This document shows positions 25,354 to 32,719 of a stretch of DNA of 64,000 bases, piece by piece. Made by a program: the position numbers and the translations under genes. Location of the stretch: NCBI RefSeq assembly GCF_001905145.1, contig NZ_LWLB01000033.1, forward strand, positions 409,248 to 473,247, given 5' to 3'. Position 1 is the first letter of the stretch. The number at the start of each line of letters is the position of its first letter. Source of the stretch: Nocardiopsis sp. TSRI0078 (GTDB lineage Bacteria > Actinomycetota > Actinomycetes > Streptosporangiales > Streptosporangiaceae). The notes under the pieces are model-generated. The model made no database searches and was not told the origin of the DNA. It was given only the letters and a program-made list of their open reading frames with translations.

Positions 25354-25878
25354 ATGACCGTCACGATGGAAGACCGGACCGCCCTCCCCGCGCGCGACCG
25401 GGTCGTCTTCCGCCGGCCCGAGCCCTCCGACGCCCACGCCGTCCGGGAGATGGTGGAGGCCTCCGAGGAGCTCGACGACAACAGCGAGTACTACTACATG
25501 ATCTGGTTCCGCGACTTCGCGCGGACCTCGATGGTGGCCACCCTCGACGGGGAGGTCATCGGTTTCCTCAGCGGCTACCGCCGCCCCGACCAGCCCGACA
25601 CCTACTTCGTCTGGCAGGAGGCGGTCACACCCAGGCACGGCATCCCCTTCCTCGGGGTGAAGCTCTTCGACCACGCCGTGGAGCAGGAGCTCCTGGCCGG
25701 AGCCAGGTACGTGGAGGCGACCGTCTCCGAGGCCAACACACCGATCGTGATGGTGCTCAAGCGGTTCGCCAAGCGGTGGGGCGCCGGCATCGACAGGAGC
25801 GTGCTCTTCACCAGCGCCGACTTCGGCGGCGGCCACCACGAGGAGACCCTGTACCGGATCGGCCCGGTCGCGCCCTGA
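25354..25878 (+). CDS. Diaminobutyrate acetyltransferase-like GNAT (EctA family)
   Basis: 174-aa GNAT with EctA features: L-D-D-N-S-E-Y-Y-Y, then G-F-L-S-G-Y-R-R-P-D-Q-P-D-T-Y-F-V-W-Q, a Y-V-E-A-T-V-S-E-A-N-T-P segment and the end motif F-G-G-G-H-H-E-E-T-L-Y-R-I-G-P. EctA acetylates L-2,4-diaminobutyrate before ring closure by EctC. The acetyl-CoA loop is weak (P-R-H-G-I-P-F-L-G instead of R-G-x-G-x-G/A), which may alter cofactor use. Last gene of the operon, followed by a strong terminator. Confidence 0.83.
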   Translation: MTVTMEDRTALPARDRVVFRRPEPSDAHAVREMVEASEELDDNSEYYYMIWFRDFARTSMVATLDGEVIGFLSGYRRPDQPDTYFVWQEAVTPRHGIPFLGVKLFDHAVEQELLAGARYVEATVSEANTPIVMVLKRFAKRWGAGIDRSVLFTSADFGGGHHEETLYRIGPVAP

Positions 25879-25906
25879 CACGGCGGCCGCGCAACCGGTG
25901 AACAGC

Positions 25907-25942
25907 GCACCGGGGCGGTGGGAGGACCCACCGCCCCGGTGC
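25907..25942. terminator. Strong hairpin ending the carrier-protein operon
   Basis: A perfect 16-bp stem (25907-25922 with 25927-25942) closed by a 4-nt AGGA loop, between the EctA-like gene and the converging AraC regulator. It is the strongest hairpin I found and marks a clear transcript end. Confidence 0.8.
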
Positions 25943-25978
25943 TCGTGTGCGTGGGGCCGCGCACGGGCGCCGGCGTGG

Positions 25979-26974
25979 TCAGGCCGCGTGCGACGTGCCC
26001 CGGAAGGTGCGCCGGTAGGCGCTGGGCGACACGCCGAGTTCGGCGTGCATGCGCTGGCGCAGGGACGCCGCCGTACCGAAACCCGCCTCGTACGCGATCC
26101 GGTCCACCGGCAGATCCGACTCCTCCAGCAACTGCCGGGCCCGGTCCAGGCGCTGCTGGGCGATCCACTGGCCGGGTGAGAGCCCCACCTCGTCGCGGAA
26201 CCGGCGGGTGAAGGTGCGCACGCTCATGGACTCCTGGCCGGCCATCTCCCGCAGGCTCGGCTGGAGGTGGAGGTGGCCCAGGGCCCAGGATCGCGCGCGG
26301 CCGGTCGCGGCCCGTTCCGGTGCGGGCACGGGGTGGCGGATGTACTGGGCCTGGCCGCCGTCCCGGTGGGGCGGCACGACGGTGCTGCGCGCCACCTCGT
26401 TGGCCACGGCGGCGCCGTGGTCGACACGGATCATGTGCAGGCTCAGGTCGATACCGGAGGCGACCCCGGCGGCGGTCAGCACGCGCCCGTTGTCGGTGTA
26501 CAGCACGTTCGGGTCCAGGTCGATGCCGGGGTACATGGCGCGGAAGAAGCCCGCCGACTTCCAGTGGGTGGTCACACGGCACCCGGTCAGCAGCCCCGCG
26601 GCGGCGAGCACGAACGCCCCGGTGCAGATGGAGGCCACACGCGCGTCCGGTCGGATGCCGGCGACGGCCGCGGCCAGGGCCGGGGAGAGGGGGTCGTGCG
26701 GGCGTTCGACGTAGTCCTCGTCGGCGGCGGGCAGGATCACCGTCCGGGCATCGCGGAGCGCCTCCGGGCCGTGGGCGACGTTGACGGTGAAGTCGGTGTC
26801 GGTCCTGATCTCACCGGGCTCCAGGGCGCAGGTGAGGACCTCGTAGAGCAGTTCTCCCCCACTGTCGCGGGCCTGGCCGAAGAGGCGGTGGACGATGCCC
26901 GCCTCGATGGGCAGCACACCGTGCCGGACGAGTACGGCCACGCTGTGGCGTTCGGGATGGGTGAAGACGCTCAT
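25979..26974 (-). CDS. GlxA-type AraC regulator with DJ-1/PfpI domain
   Basis: 331-aa regulator: an N-terminal DJ-1/PfpI (class I amidotransferase-like) domain with the nucleophile-elbow-like S-I-C-T-G-A-F-V-L-A-A-A-G-L-L, and a C-terminal AraC double helix-turn-helix (M-S-V-R-T-F-T-R-R-F-R, A-Y-E-A-G-F-G-T-A-A-S-L-R-Q). ATG 26974 is chosen since homology starts at once; an in-frame ATG at 26992 is also possible. It is divergent from an MFS gene with 71 bp between starts, so it probably controls that carrier. Confidence 0.88.
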   Translation of the reverse strand: MSVFTHPERHSVAVLVRHGVLPIEAGIVHRLFGQARDSGGELLYEVLTCALEPGEIRTDTDFTVNVAHGPEALRDARTVILPAADEDYVERPHDPLSPALAAAVAGIRPDARVASICTGAFVLAAAGLLTGCRVTTHWKSAGFFRAMYPGIDLDPNVLYTDNGRVLTAAGVASGIDLSLHMIRVDHGAAVANEVARSTVVPPHRDGGQAQYIRHPVPAPERAATGRARSWALGHLHLQPSLREMAGQESMSVRTFTRRFRDEVGLSPGQWIAQQRLDRARQLLEESDLPVDRIAYEAGFGTAASLRQRMHAELGVSPSAYRRTFRGTSHAA

Positions 26975-27045
26975 GGCCCGATTCTTTCGCATGTTGGCTT
27001 TCCGGACACTGTCGGGGGCGGGGGTCCCCGAAGGACTCTGGAGGC

Positions 27046-28383
27046 ATGGTTGAGGACACCGCTTCCGCACGGAAGCCCGCACACACCCCGTTCCACCGCG
27101 CGTGGCTGATCGCCCTGGTCGCGTGCCTGACCATCGTGGCCGCGGCGGCCTTCGCCGCGATGCCCGGGCTGCTGACCGACCCCCTGCACACCGAGTACTC
27201 GTGGTCCCGGGGGACGATCGGTGCGGCGGCCTCGGTCAACATGATCGTCTACGGCCTGATCGCCCCGTTCGCCGCCGCTCTGATGGACCGCTTCGGTATC
27301 CGCCGCATCGCCCTGGTGGCGCTGGCGACCATCGTCGCGGGCGCCGGGCTGACCACCCTCATGACCGCCGCCTGGCAGCTGACCCTGTACTGGGGGCTGC
27401 TCATCGGCGCGGGCACCGGATCGCTGGCGATGACGTTCGCCGCCACCGTCACCAACAACTGGTTCGTCGAGCGCCGCGGGCTGGTCATCGGGACCCTGAC
27501 CGGCGCCAGCGCCTTCGGGCAGCTGGTGTTCCTGCCCGCGCTGGCGTGGATCATCGACCACCAGGGATGGCGGCCGGCCGTCGTGACCCTGGCGCTGACC
27601 GCGGGCGTGATGATCGTCCTCATCGCCTTCGTGCTGCGGGACCATCCGGCCGACCTGGGCCAGCGGCCCTACGGGGCGACCGCCTTCGTGGAGAAGCCCA
27701 AGGTGGACCAGGGCGCGGCGCGCCGGACCCTGGGGGTCCTGTACTCCTCGGTCAACAGCCGTCGGTTCTGGCTCCTGGGCGGGACGTTCGCGGTGTGCGG
27801 TGCGACCACCAACGGCATCCTGTGGACCCACTTCGTGCCCGCCGCCCAGGACCAGGGGATGGCCGTCACCGTCGCCGCCGCGCTGGTGTCGACGGTCGGT
27901 GTGTTCTCCCTCGTGGGAACGGTTCTGTCGGGGTGGCTCACCGACCGGGTGGACCCGCGTGTGCTCCTGGTCGTCTACTACGCGAGCCGGGGCGCCCTCC
28001 TGGCCATGCTGCCCGCGCTGCTGGGCCCCGACGCGGGGGCGGCGATGATGGCCTTCGTCGTGGTGTTCGGCCTGCTCGACGTCGCCACGGTCCCACCGAC
28101 CATCATGCTGTGCCACCGGATCTTCGGCGCGGACGGGGCCATCGTCTTCGGCTGGGTCAACGCCGTCCACCAGGTCGGCGCGGGGACCATGGCGGTCTTC
28201 GGCGGCTTCACCCGTGACGTGACCGGCGGCTACGGGCCGGTGTGGCTGCTCGCGGCCGCCCTGTGCGGTGTGGCCGCGGTGCTCGCCCTCCAGGTCGGCC
28301 GCAACGGTGGGAACGGCGCGGAGAAGCCCGCCGGAGAGAAGCCCGTGGGGGACGACCGCGAGGACGAGGGGGCGAGGGTATGA
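27046..28383 (+). CDS. MFS transporter, monocarboxylate/oxalate-formate type
   Basis: 445-aa major facilitator with 12 predicted helices. The A-L-M-D-R-F-G-I-R-R loop between helices 2 and 3 is the MFS motif; W-F-V-E-R-R-G-L-V-I-G follows helix 4, as in oxalate/formate-type MFS proteins. Substrate is probably a small organic acid, but this is family-level inference. GGAGG precedes the ATG. The C-terminal cytoplasmic tail is charged. The stop overlaps the next start in ATGA. Confidence 0.87.
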   Translation: MVEDTASARKPAHTPFHRAWLIALVACLTIVAAAAFAAMPGLLTDPLHTEYSWSRGTIGAAASVNMIVYGLIAPFAAALMDRFGIRRIALVALATIVAGAGLTTLMTAAWQLTLYWGLLIGAGTGSLAMTFAATVTNNWFVERRGLVIGTLTGASAFGQLVFLPALAWIIDHQGWRPAVVTLALTAGVMIVLIAFVLRDHPADLGQRPYGATAFVEKPKVDQGAARRTLGVLYSSVNSRRFWLLGGTFAVCGATTNGILWTHFVPAAQDQGMAVTVAAALVSTVGVFSLVGTVLSGWLTDRVDPRVLLVVYYASRGALLAMLPALLGPDAGAAMMAFVVVFGLLDVATVPPTIMLCHRIFGADGAIVFGWVNAVHQVGAGTMAVFGGFTRDVTGGYGPVWLLAAALCGVAAVLALQVGRNGGNGAEKPAGEKPVGDDREDEGARV

Positions 28384-28937
28384 GCACCACGAGGAGGGCC
28401 GGCACCGGCACCGCCGGAACCGGCGCCATCGACCCCACCGGAACGGACGCCGACACCGACACCACCGGAGGCACTGACACCGGCCATGCCGACGGACACG
28501 GCGCGCGGGGGCGTCGCCGGCGCCCGTCGCCGCAGTTCTCCGTCGTCATCGTGGTCCTCGCCGCGCTGGTGGCCTACGTGGGTTCGGCCGGCCTGGAGCA
28601 GGGGCTGCGGGCGGCGCGCGGCGAGGGCGCCCCGGGAGTGTTCACTGTGAGCAGCATCACGTGCGTCCAGCATCCGGGGCACGAGTCGTGCACCTGCAAC
28701 GGGTCCTTCGCCGACGCCGGGGGAGGGGAGCCGCGGGCGGTGTACCTGCACGCGGCCGGGCGTGACACCTGCGAGGAGGGCGCGCGGATCCCGGCCGTGG
28801 ACGTCGGGGCGTCCAACCGCGTCTACGGGCCGGACGGCTCCCGGGAGTGGCTCCTGTCGTCGCTCGTCCTCGCGGCGTGCCTGGCCGTCGTCGGCGGCGT
28901 CGCGGTGAACTGGGTGCGCTATCTGCGGAGAACGTGA
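28380..28937 (+). CDS. Membrane protein with Cys-containing outer domain, unknown
   Basis: 185-aa protein: a 45-residue Gly/Thr/Asp-rich cytoplasmic start, helix at about 52-70, an outer loop of about 90 residues with four Cys (S-I-T-C, S-C-T-C, D-T-C) and a second helix near 160-178. The Cys could pair as two disulfides. Translationally coupled to the MFS gene, so a partner of that carrier is possible. No family recognised. Confidence 0.65.
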   Translation: MSTTRRAGTGTAGTGAIDPTGTDADTDTTGGTDTGHADGHGARGRRRRPSPQFSVVIVVLAALVAYVGSAGLEQGLRAARGEGAPGVFTVSSITCVQHPGHESCTCNGSFADAGGGEPRAVYLHAAGRDTCEEGARIPAVDVGASNRVYGPDGSREWLLSSLVLAACLAVVGGVAVNWVRYLRRT

Positions 28938-29151
28938 AGGACCAGGTAATTCCCTCCGGTGGGTAATGTGTTTCGGGCCCTCTTTCTTCTTCGTGAACCA
29001 CTCGGTAAGTGTCAACCAGCAGCAAAGTACATAAATTGGTACATTTGTGTTCTAAATATACAAGGCTGCCTTTCTCGTGATATAAGAACATTGGTTCTGG
29101 AAACGGCCGTCGGCGGTGCCTTGGCGGCGTTCACGAGGGTGGTAAACGGAG
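28938..29151 (+). promoter_or_regulatory. AT-rich upstream region of the TrmB/LuxR-type regulator
   Basis: A 210-bp gap with markedly low GC between about 28960 and 29100. It holds GTAC...GTAC repeats, a TATAAG-like box at 29081-29086 and a perfect inverted repeat AGAAC/GTTCT (29085-29089 and 29094-29098). It probably contains the promoter and an operator for the gene at 29152. No reading frame is convincing. Confidence 0.5.
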
Positions 29152-30147
29152 TTGAACGGTCTTGGCATCGACCCTGTGGCCGAGTCGGTCTACCGGCGCA
29201 TGCTGTCCCACCCCGACGACGGGGTCGCGGAGCTCGCGGCCGGGTTGGACGTTCCCGAGAGCCGCGTCCGTGAAGCCCTGGACCTGCTGAACGAAATGGC
29301 GCTGGTCCGCTCCTCGAACCGTGCCGGAGGGCGGCTGCACGCCGTCAACCCGCAGCTGGGAATGGAGATCCTGCTTTCGCACCAGCAGGCCGACCTGGCC
29401 CGGAGGCAGCAGCGCCTGGAGGAGAGCAGGGCGGTGGCGGTCGAGCTGATCGCCGAGTTCTCCGGGTCCGGGAACGCGGCACCCGAGGACTCGGGGCTGA
29501 CGGTGATCTGGGGACTGGAGCAGATCCGGGACAACCTGCGCATGATCAACGAGCAGGTGCGGGAGGAGTTCCTGACCTTCGCTCCCGGCGGATCGCAGAC
29601 CGCCGAGAACATGAAGGCGGGCCAGCCACTCAACCGCAGGCTCCTGGAGCGGGGAGTACGGATGCGGACCGTGTACCTGGACAGCCTGACCAACGATCCC
29701 GACAGTGTCGCCCACGCCAAACACCTCGTGGAACTCGGGGCGCAGGTGCGCACCGCGCCGACACTGCCCACGCGGATGATCGTCTGCGACCGCAGTGTCG
29801 CGGTCGTCGCCGCGGACAACGAGGACACGGGCAAGGGTGCGGTCCTGATCAGGGCGCCCGGTCTGGTGACGGCGCTGTGCACGCTCTTCGACGCGGTGTG
29901 GCGCGAGGCCCGGGAGCTGGCGCCCACGCAGAGCAAGGACCCCGACGACGACATGACTCCCCAGCAGGCCGAGGCGCTGCGTCTGCTCGCCGAGGGGCAC
30001 ACGGACGAGGTGATCGCCCGCAGGTTGGGGGTCTCGCCCCGCACGGCACGCAGGTTCGCGTCGGAGATCATGGTGAGGCTGGGCGCGAGGAGCCGTTTCC
30101 AGGCGGGCGTCAACGCCGTGCGCCAGGACCGCCTGCCCGCCGAGTGA
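29152..30147 (+). CDS. TrmB-like/LuxR-type transcriptional regulator
   Basis: 331-aa regulator with an N-terminal winged helix (A-E-L-A-A-G-L-D-V-P-E-S-R-V-R-E-A-L), a coiled stretch (L-A-R-R-Q-Q-R-L-E-E-S-R), a central phospholipase-D-like sensor typical of TrmB relatives, and a C-terminal LuxR helix-turn-helix (L-L-A-E-G-H-T-D-E-V-I-A-R-R-L-G-V-S-P-R-T-A-R-R). The TTG start is uncertain: GGAG abuts it and GAGGG lies 10-12 nt upstream. Such proteins often control peptide or secondary-metabolite genes in actinomycetes. Confidence 0.82.
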   Translation: MNGLGIDPVAESVYRRMLSHPDDGVAELAAGLDVPESRVREALDLLNEMALVRSSNRAGGRLHAVNPQLGMEILLSHQQADLARRQQRLEESRAVAVELIAEFSGSGNAAPEDSGLTVIWGLEQIRDNLRMINEQVREEFLTFAPGGSQTAENMKAGQPLNRRLLERGVRMRTVYLDSLTNDPDSVAHAKHLVELGAQVRTAPTLPTRMIVCDRSVAVVAADNEDTGKGAVLIRAPGLVTALCTLFDAVWREARELAPTQSKDPDDDMTPQQAEALRLLAEGHTDEVIARRLGVSPRTARRFASEIMVRLGARSRFQAGVNAVRQDRLPAE

Positions 30148-30158
30148 GGAGCCCTTTC

Positions 30159-30192
30159 CGGCGCTCCCGCCCGCCGGACGACGGGAGCGCCG
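30159..30192. terminator. Bidirectional terminator hairpin
   Basis: An 11-bp perfect stem (30159-30169 with 30182-30192) and 12-nt loop, between the converging regulator and alpha/beta hydrolase genes. On the plus side it is preceded by a short T-run (CCCTTT). Confidence 0.65.
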
Positions 30193-30197
30193 CGGGG

Positions 30198-30968
30198 TCA
30201 GGGGTGGCGGTCGAGGAAGTCGCGGACGGTGGCTCGCCACTGCTCCGGTGCCTCGGCGGCGATCAGGTGTCCGGACTCGACCTCCACCAGTTCCGCGCCG
30301 GGGATGCCGGCGGCCAGCTCCCGGGAGAGCTCGGGCGAGGCGAGGCGGTCCAGGGTCGCGGCGACCACCAGTGCGGGCACGGTGATCCCGGAGAGCTCGG
30401 CGCGGGTGTCCACCGCCGCCACCAGGTCCACCTGCTCCGGGGAGCCCTCCGGGACGAAGGCGGCCAGGTCGGCCACCGCCCGCTCCAGTTCCGCGACCTC
30501 CATCGACTCCAGCGAGGGGGTGCCCTGGGCCACCAGCAGCAGGAAGCGGGCCAGCAGCTCACGGTCGCCCTCCAGCAGCTCCCGCCACACGCGTACCGCC
30601 AAGCGGATCCGGTTGTCCGGCCGGGCGAACCCGGCGGTGAGGACCAGCCCGGTGACCCGGTCCGGGTGACGGGACGCCGCGCGCACCGCCACCGCCGTCC
30701 CCAGCGAGTAGCCGAGGACGGTGAAGCGCTCGACCCCGGCGCCGACCGCCGTGGCCACCAGGGTGTCCGCCACCGTGTCCAGGTCCAGCGCCACGGTGCT
30801 GCGCGGGGTCGCGCCCGACCCGGGCAGGTCCGGGGCGACCACGGTGTGCGTGGAGGCCAGATCCTCCATGAGCGGCCCGAAGTTGGCCTCGGCACCGCCG
30901 CCCCCGCCGTGCGCGAGGAGGATGCCTGGGCCGGAGCCCTTGACTGTGTGGGAGAAGTGTTCGACCAT
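30198..30968 (-). CDS. Alpha/beta hydrolase
   Basis: 256-aa cytoplasmic hydrolase. H-G-G-G-G-G-A-E-A-N-F at residues 20-30 is the oxyanion region, V-L-G-Y-S-L-G-T the nucleophile elbow, and V-E-S-G-H-L-I the catalytic His. The acid is probably in A-A-T-L-D-R-L. Substrate unknown. ATG 30968 fits the family start. It is divergent from a MerR gene with 57 bp between starts, so it is a likely target of that regulator. Confidence 0.85.
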   Translation of the reverse strand: MVEHFSHTVKGSGPGILLAHGGGGGAEANFGPLMEDLASTHTVVAPDLPGSGATPRSTVALDLDTVADTLVATAVGAGVERFTVLGYSLGTAVAVRAASRHPDRVTGLVLTAGFARPDNRIRLAVRVWRELLEGDRELLARFLLLVAQGTPSLESMEVAELERAVADLAAFVPEGSPEQVDLVAAVDTRAELSGITVPALVVAATLDRLASPELSRELAAGIPGAELVEVESGHLIAAEAPEQWRATVRDFLDRHP

Positions 30969-31025
30969 GCGGCGACGGTAGGCGGTAACACCAGTGTGAA
31001 GGTCAACTGTGAGGTGGGGCACCCC

Positions 31026-31379
31026 ATGCTGATCGGGGAGCTGTCGGAACGTACCGGAGTGAGCCGGCGCCTGCTGCGCTACTACGAGGAGCAGGGGCTG
31101 CTGGACTCCGCGCGCTCGGCCAACGGCTACCGGGTCTACACGCCCGAGGCGGTGCGCACGGTCCGCCACATCCGCGCCCTGCTGGACATGGGCCTGACCA
31201 CCGGGGTGATCGCGTCGGTGCTGCCCTGCGTCCGCAACGGGGAGGAGGAGCCGCTCGACCTGGAGCTGTGCCCGAGCCTGGTCGGCACCATCCAACGGGA
31301 GCTCGCCGCGCTCGACTCCCGCATCGACGAGCTCCAGCGCCACCGGGGCGCCCTGTCCGAACAGCTCGCGGGCTGCTGA
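31026..31379 (+). CDS. MerR-family transcriptional regulator
   Basis: 117-aa MerR protein: L-I-G-E-L-S-E-R-T-G-V-S-R-R-L-L-R-Y-Y-E-E-Q-G-L-L and the N-G-Y-R-V-Y wing are diagnostic. A coiled coil ends the protein. Single Cys residues (L-P-C-V, E-L-C-P, end C) do not make a clear metal site, so a small organic inducer is more likely. It faces the alpha/beta hydrolase gene. Confidence 0.9.
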   Translation: MLIGELSERTGVSRRLLRYYEEQGLLDSARSANGYRVYTPEAVRTVRHIRALLDMGLTTGVIASVLPCVRNGEEEPLDLELCPSLVGTIQRELAALDSRIDELQRHRGALSEQLAGC

Positions 31380-31433
31380 CCCGGGCCCGGCCGCGGTCGG
31401 GGCCGGAACGCGCGGCACCGCGCGGGACGGGGG

Positions 31434-32402
31434 TCAGGACCGCGGGGAGGAGGCCCCGGGGCGCACCCGCACCAGCTGGCTGAGCAGCGCCAGCACCGGA
31501 AGCTCCAGCAGCGGTCCGGCCACCAGCGCCACCGCGACGAGCGGCCGGCCGGGGAAGGCGGCCACGGCGATGGCCAGGGCGACCGGCGAGTTGCGCGCCA
31601 CCGTCGTCATCGTCAGCGTGACCCGCTGGTCGGCGGGCAGCCGCAGCAGCCGTGCGGCGAGCAGGGCCGCCAGCGGCGCGACCGTGAAGAACACCGCCAG
31701 GGACGGCAGCAGCGTCACCAGGTCGCCCAGGTGGGAGAGCACCGTGCGCGCCTGCCAGGCGAACATGGCCAGCACCGCCGTGTACAGCAGCGGCAGCACC
31801 GCGCCGGAGGCCCGTGGGACCAGGACCGCGTCGCGCCAGACCTCACCCCTCCACCGGCGGACCGCCTCCCGGAGGAGCACCGCCAGCACCAGCGGTACCA
31901 CCAGAACCAGGAGCACGGCCTCTGCCAGGGTTCCGGCGCCCACCATCGCCGCCTCGCCGCCGAGCAGCAGCACGTACACCGGCAACAGCAGCAGCTGGAG
32001 TATCAGGTTCACCGGCAGCACCGCGGCCGCCGCACCCATGTGCCCCCGCGCCAGCCCGGTGAACACCAGGTACCAGTCCGTACACGGTGTGACCAGCAGC
32101 AACAGCAGGCCGATCCGCAGGTCGGGGGAGCCGCCCAGGAGCCCGGCGCCCAGGGCCCATGCCAGCAGTGGGGTGAACACGAAGTTGAGCGCGAGGCTGG
32201 CGGCGACCACCGTGCGCGCGGACCGGGCCCGGCGCACCTGGCCGGCGTCGACCTGCGCGAACACCGCCGTCAGCATCAGCACCAGGGCGGGGAGCACGAG
32301 GCGGCCGGCCGCCTCGCCGACCGGCCACAGCAGGCCGACGCCCAGTCCGGCGAGGGCGGCCAGCGCCACGAACACGCTCTGGAACTTCTCTGACGTGGAC
32401 AC
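31434..32402 (-). CDS. ACR3/bile-acid:sodium-symporter-family transporter
   Basis: 322-aa protein with ten hydrophobic helices of the BASS/ACR3 fold. T-P-C-T-D-W-Y-L-V-F-T-G-L-A-R-G resembles the conserved P-C-T segment of arsenite exporters, whose Cys is essential, and N-S-P-V-A-L-A matches the second unwound helix. No arsR or arsC lies nearby, so the substrate is open. The GTG start follows AGGAAG. Confidence 0.75.
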   Translation of the reverse strand: MSTSEKFQSVFVALAALAGLGVGLLWPVGEAAGRLVLPALVLMLTAVFAQVDAGQVRRARSARTVVAASLALNFVFTPLLAWALGAGLLGGSPDLRIGLLLLLVTPCTDWYLVFTGLARGHMGAAAAVLPVNLILQLLLLPVYVLLLGGEAAMVGAGTLAEAVLLVLVVPLVLAVLLREAVRRWRGEVWRDAVLVPRASGAVLPLLYTAVLAMFAWQARTVLSHLGDLVTLLPSLAVFFTVAPLAALLAARLLRLPADQRVTLTMTTVARNSPVALAIAVAAFPGRPLVAVALVAGPLLELPVLALLSQLVRVRPGASSPRS

Positions 32403-32499
32403 GGGCGGCTTCCTGGGGCAGGGGCGTGGGACGACGCCTCCACGCTAGCGGGCCGACCGGAACCGTTGCTGGTGTGGACCGGGGGGTCCACGCCCGTTG

Positions 32500-32551
32500 A
32501 TCTTGTACTTATAGCGAGTTTGGACGCCGAAACTCGCTGTAAGTACAAGAT
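32500..32551. repeat. Palindromic intergenic element A, copy 2
   Basis: A hairpin of two 22-nt arms (32500-32521 and 32530-32551) with one G.T pair and an 8-nt loop. The core is the reverse complement of the element at 2706-2747 with three changes in 26 nt; the outer arms differ but are internally complementary. It lies 37 bp from repeat B copy 1 in the gap 32403-32719. Confidence 0.8.
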
Positions 32552-32587
32552 TGCGCTGGTCGAAGCCGAGCCGGCGGTGGCCGTCGC

Positions 32588-32682
32588 GGGCAGCGCGGTG
32601 CGGTCGAGGGGTGGGATCCCCCCGTTTCCCAGTCAACCGCGAGACGGGGGAGGGGCGCCAGAGCCGGTCCGCCCCTGTGGAC
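32588..32682 (+). repeat. Intergenic repeat B, copy 1
   Basis: About 95 bp that align by eye, at roughly 80-85% identity, with 43864-43955. Shared blocks include GGTGCGGTCG, CCAGTCAACCGCG, CGCCAG.GCCGG and CCCTGTGGAC. It sits just beyond the 3' end of the GH1 gene; the other copy sits just beyond the GH20 gene. No coding sense is apparent. Confidence 0.75.
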
Positions 32683-32719
32683 GGCCCGGCCCCGGCTCCC
32701 CGCCGCGCCCGCGCCCCGG

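Noticed and set aside
24879..25878. Calling the last two operon genes a normal ectoine cluster.
   Set aside because: EctB is absent, the order is reversed and the genes are embedded with an ACP, ligase and decarboxylase.
29000..29110. A tRNA or small RNA in the AT-rich gap before the TrmB/LuxR-type gene.
   Set aside because: No cloverleaf arms or T-loop consensus could be folded by eye; only promoter-like features and short repeats are present.
32403..32719. A mobile element suggested by the repeats near 32.5 kb.
   Set aside because: No transposase, terminal repeats with target duplications or integrase was found around either copy; only repeats can be supported.
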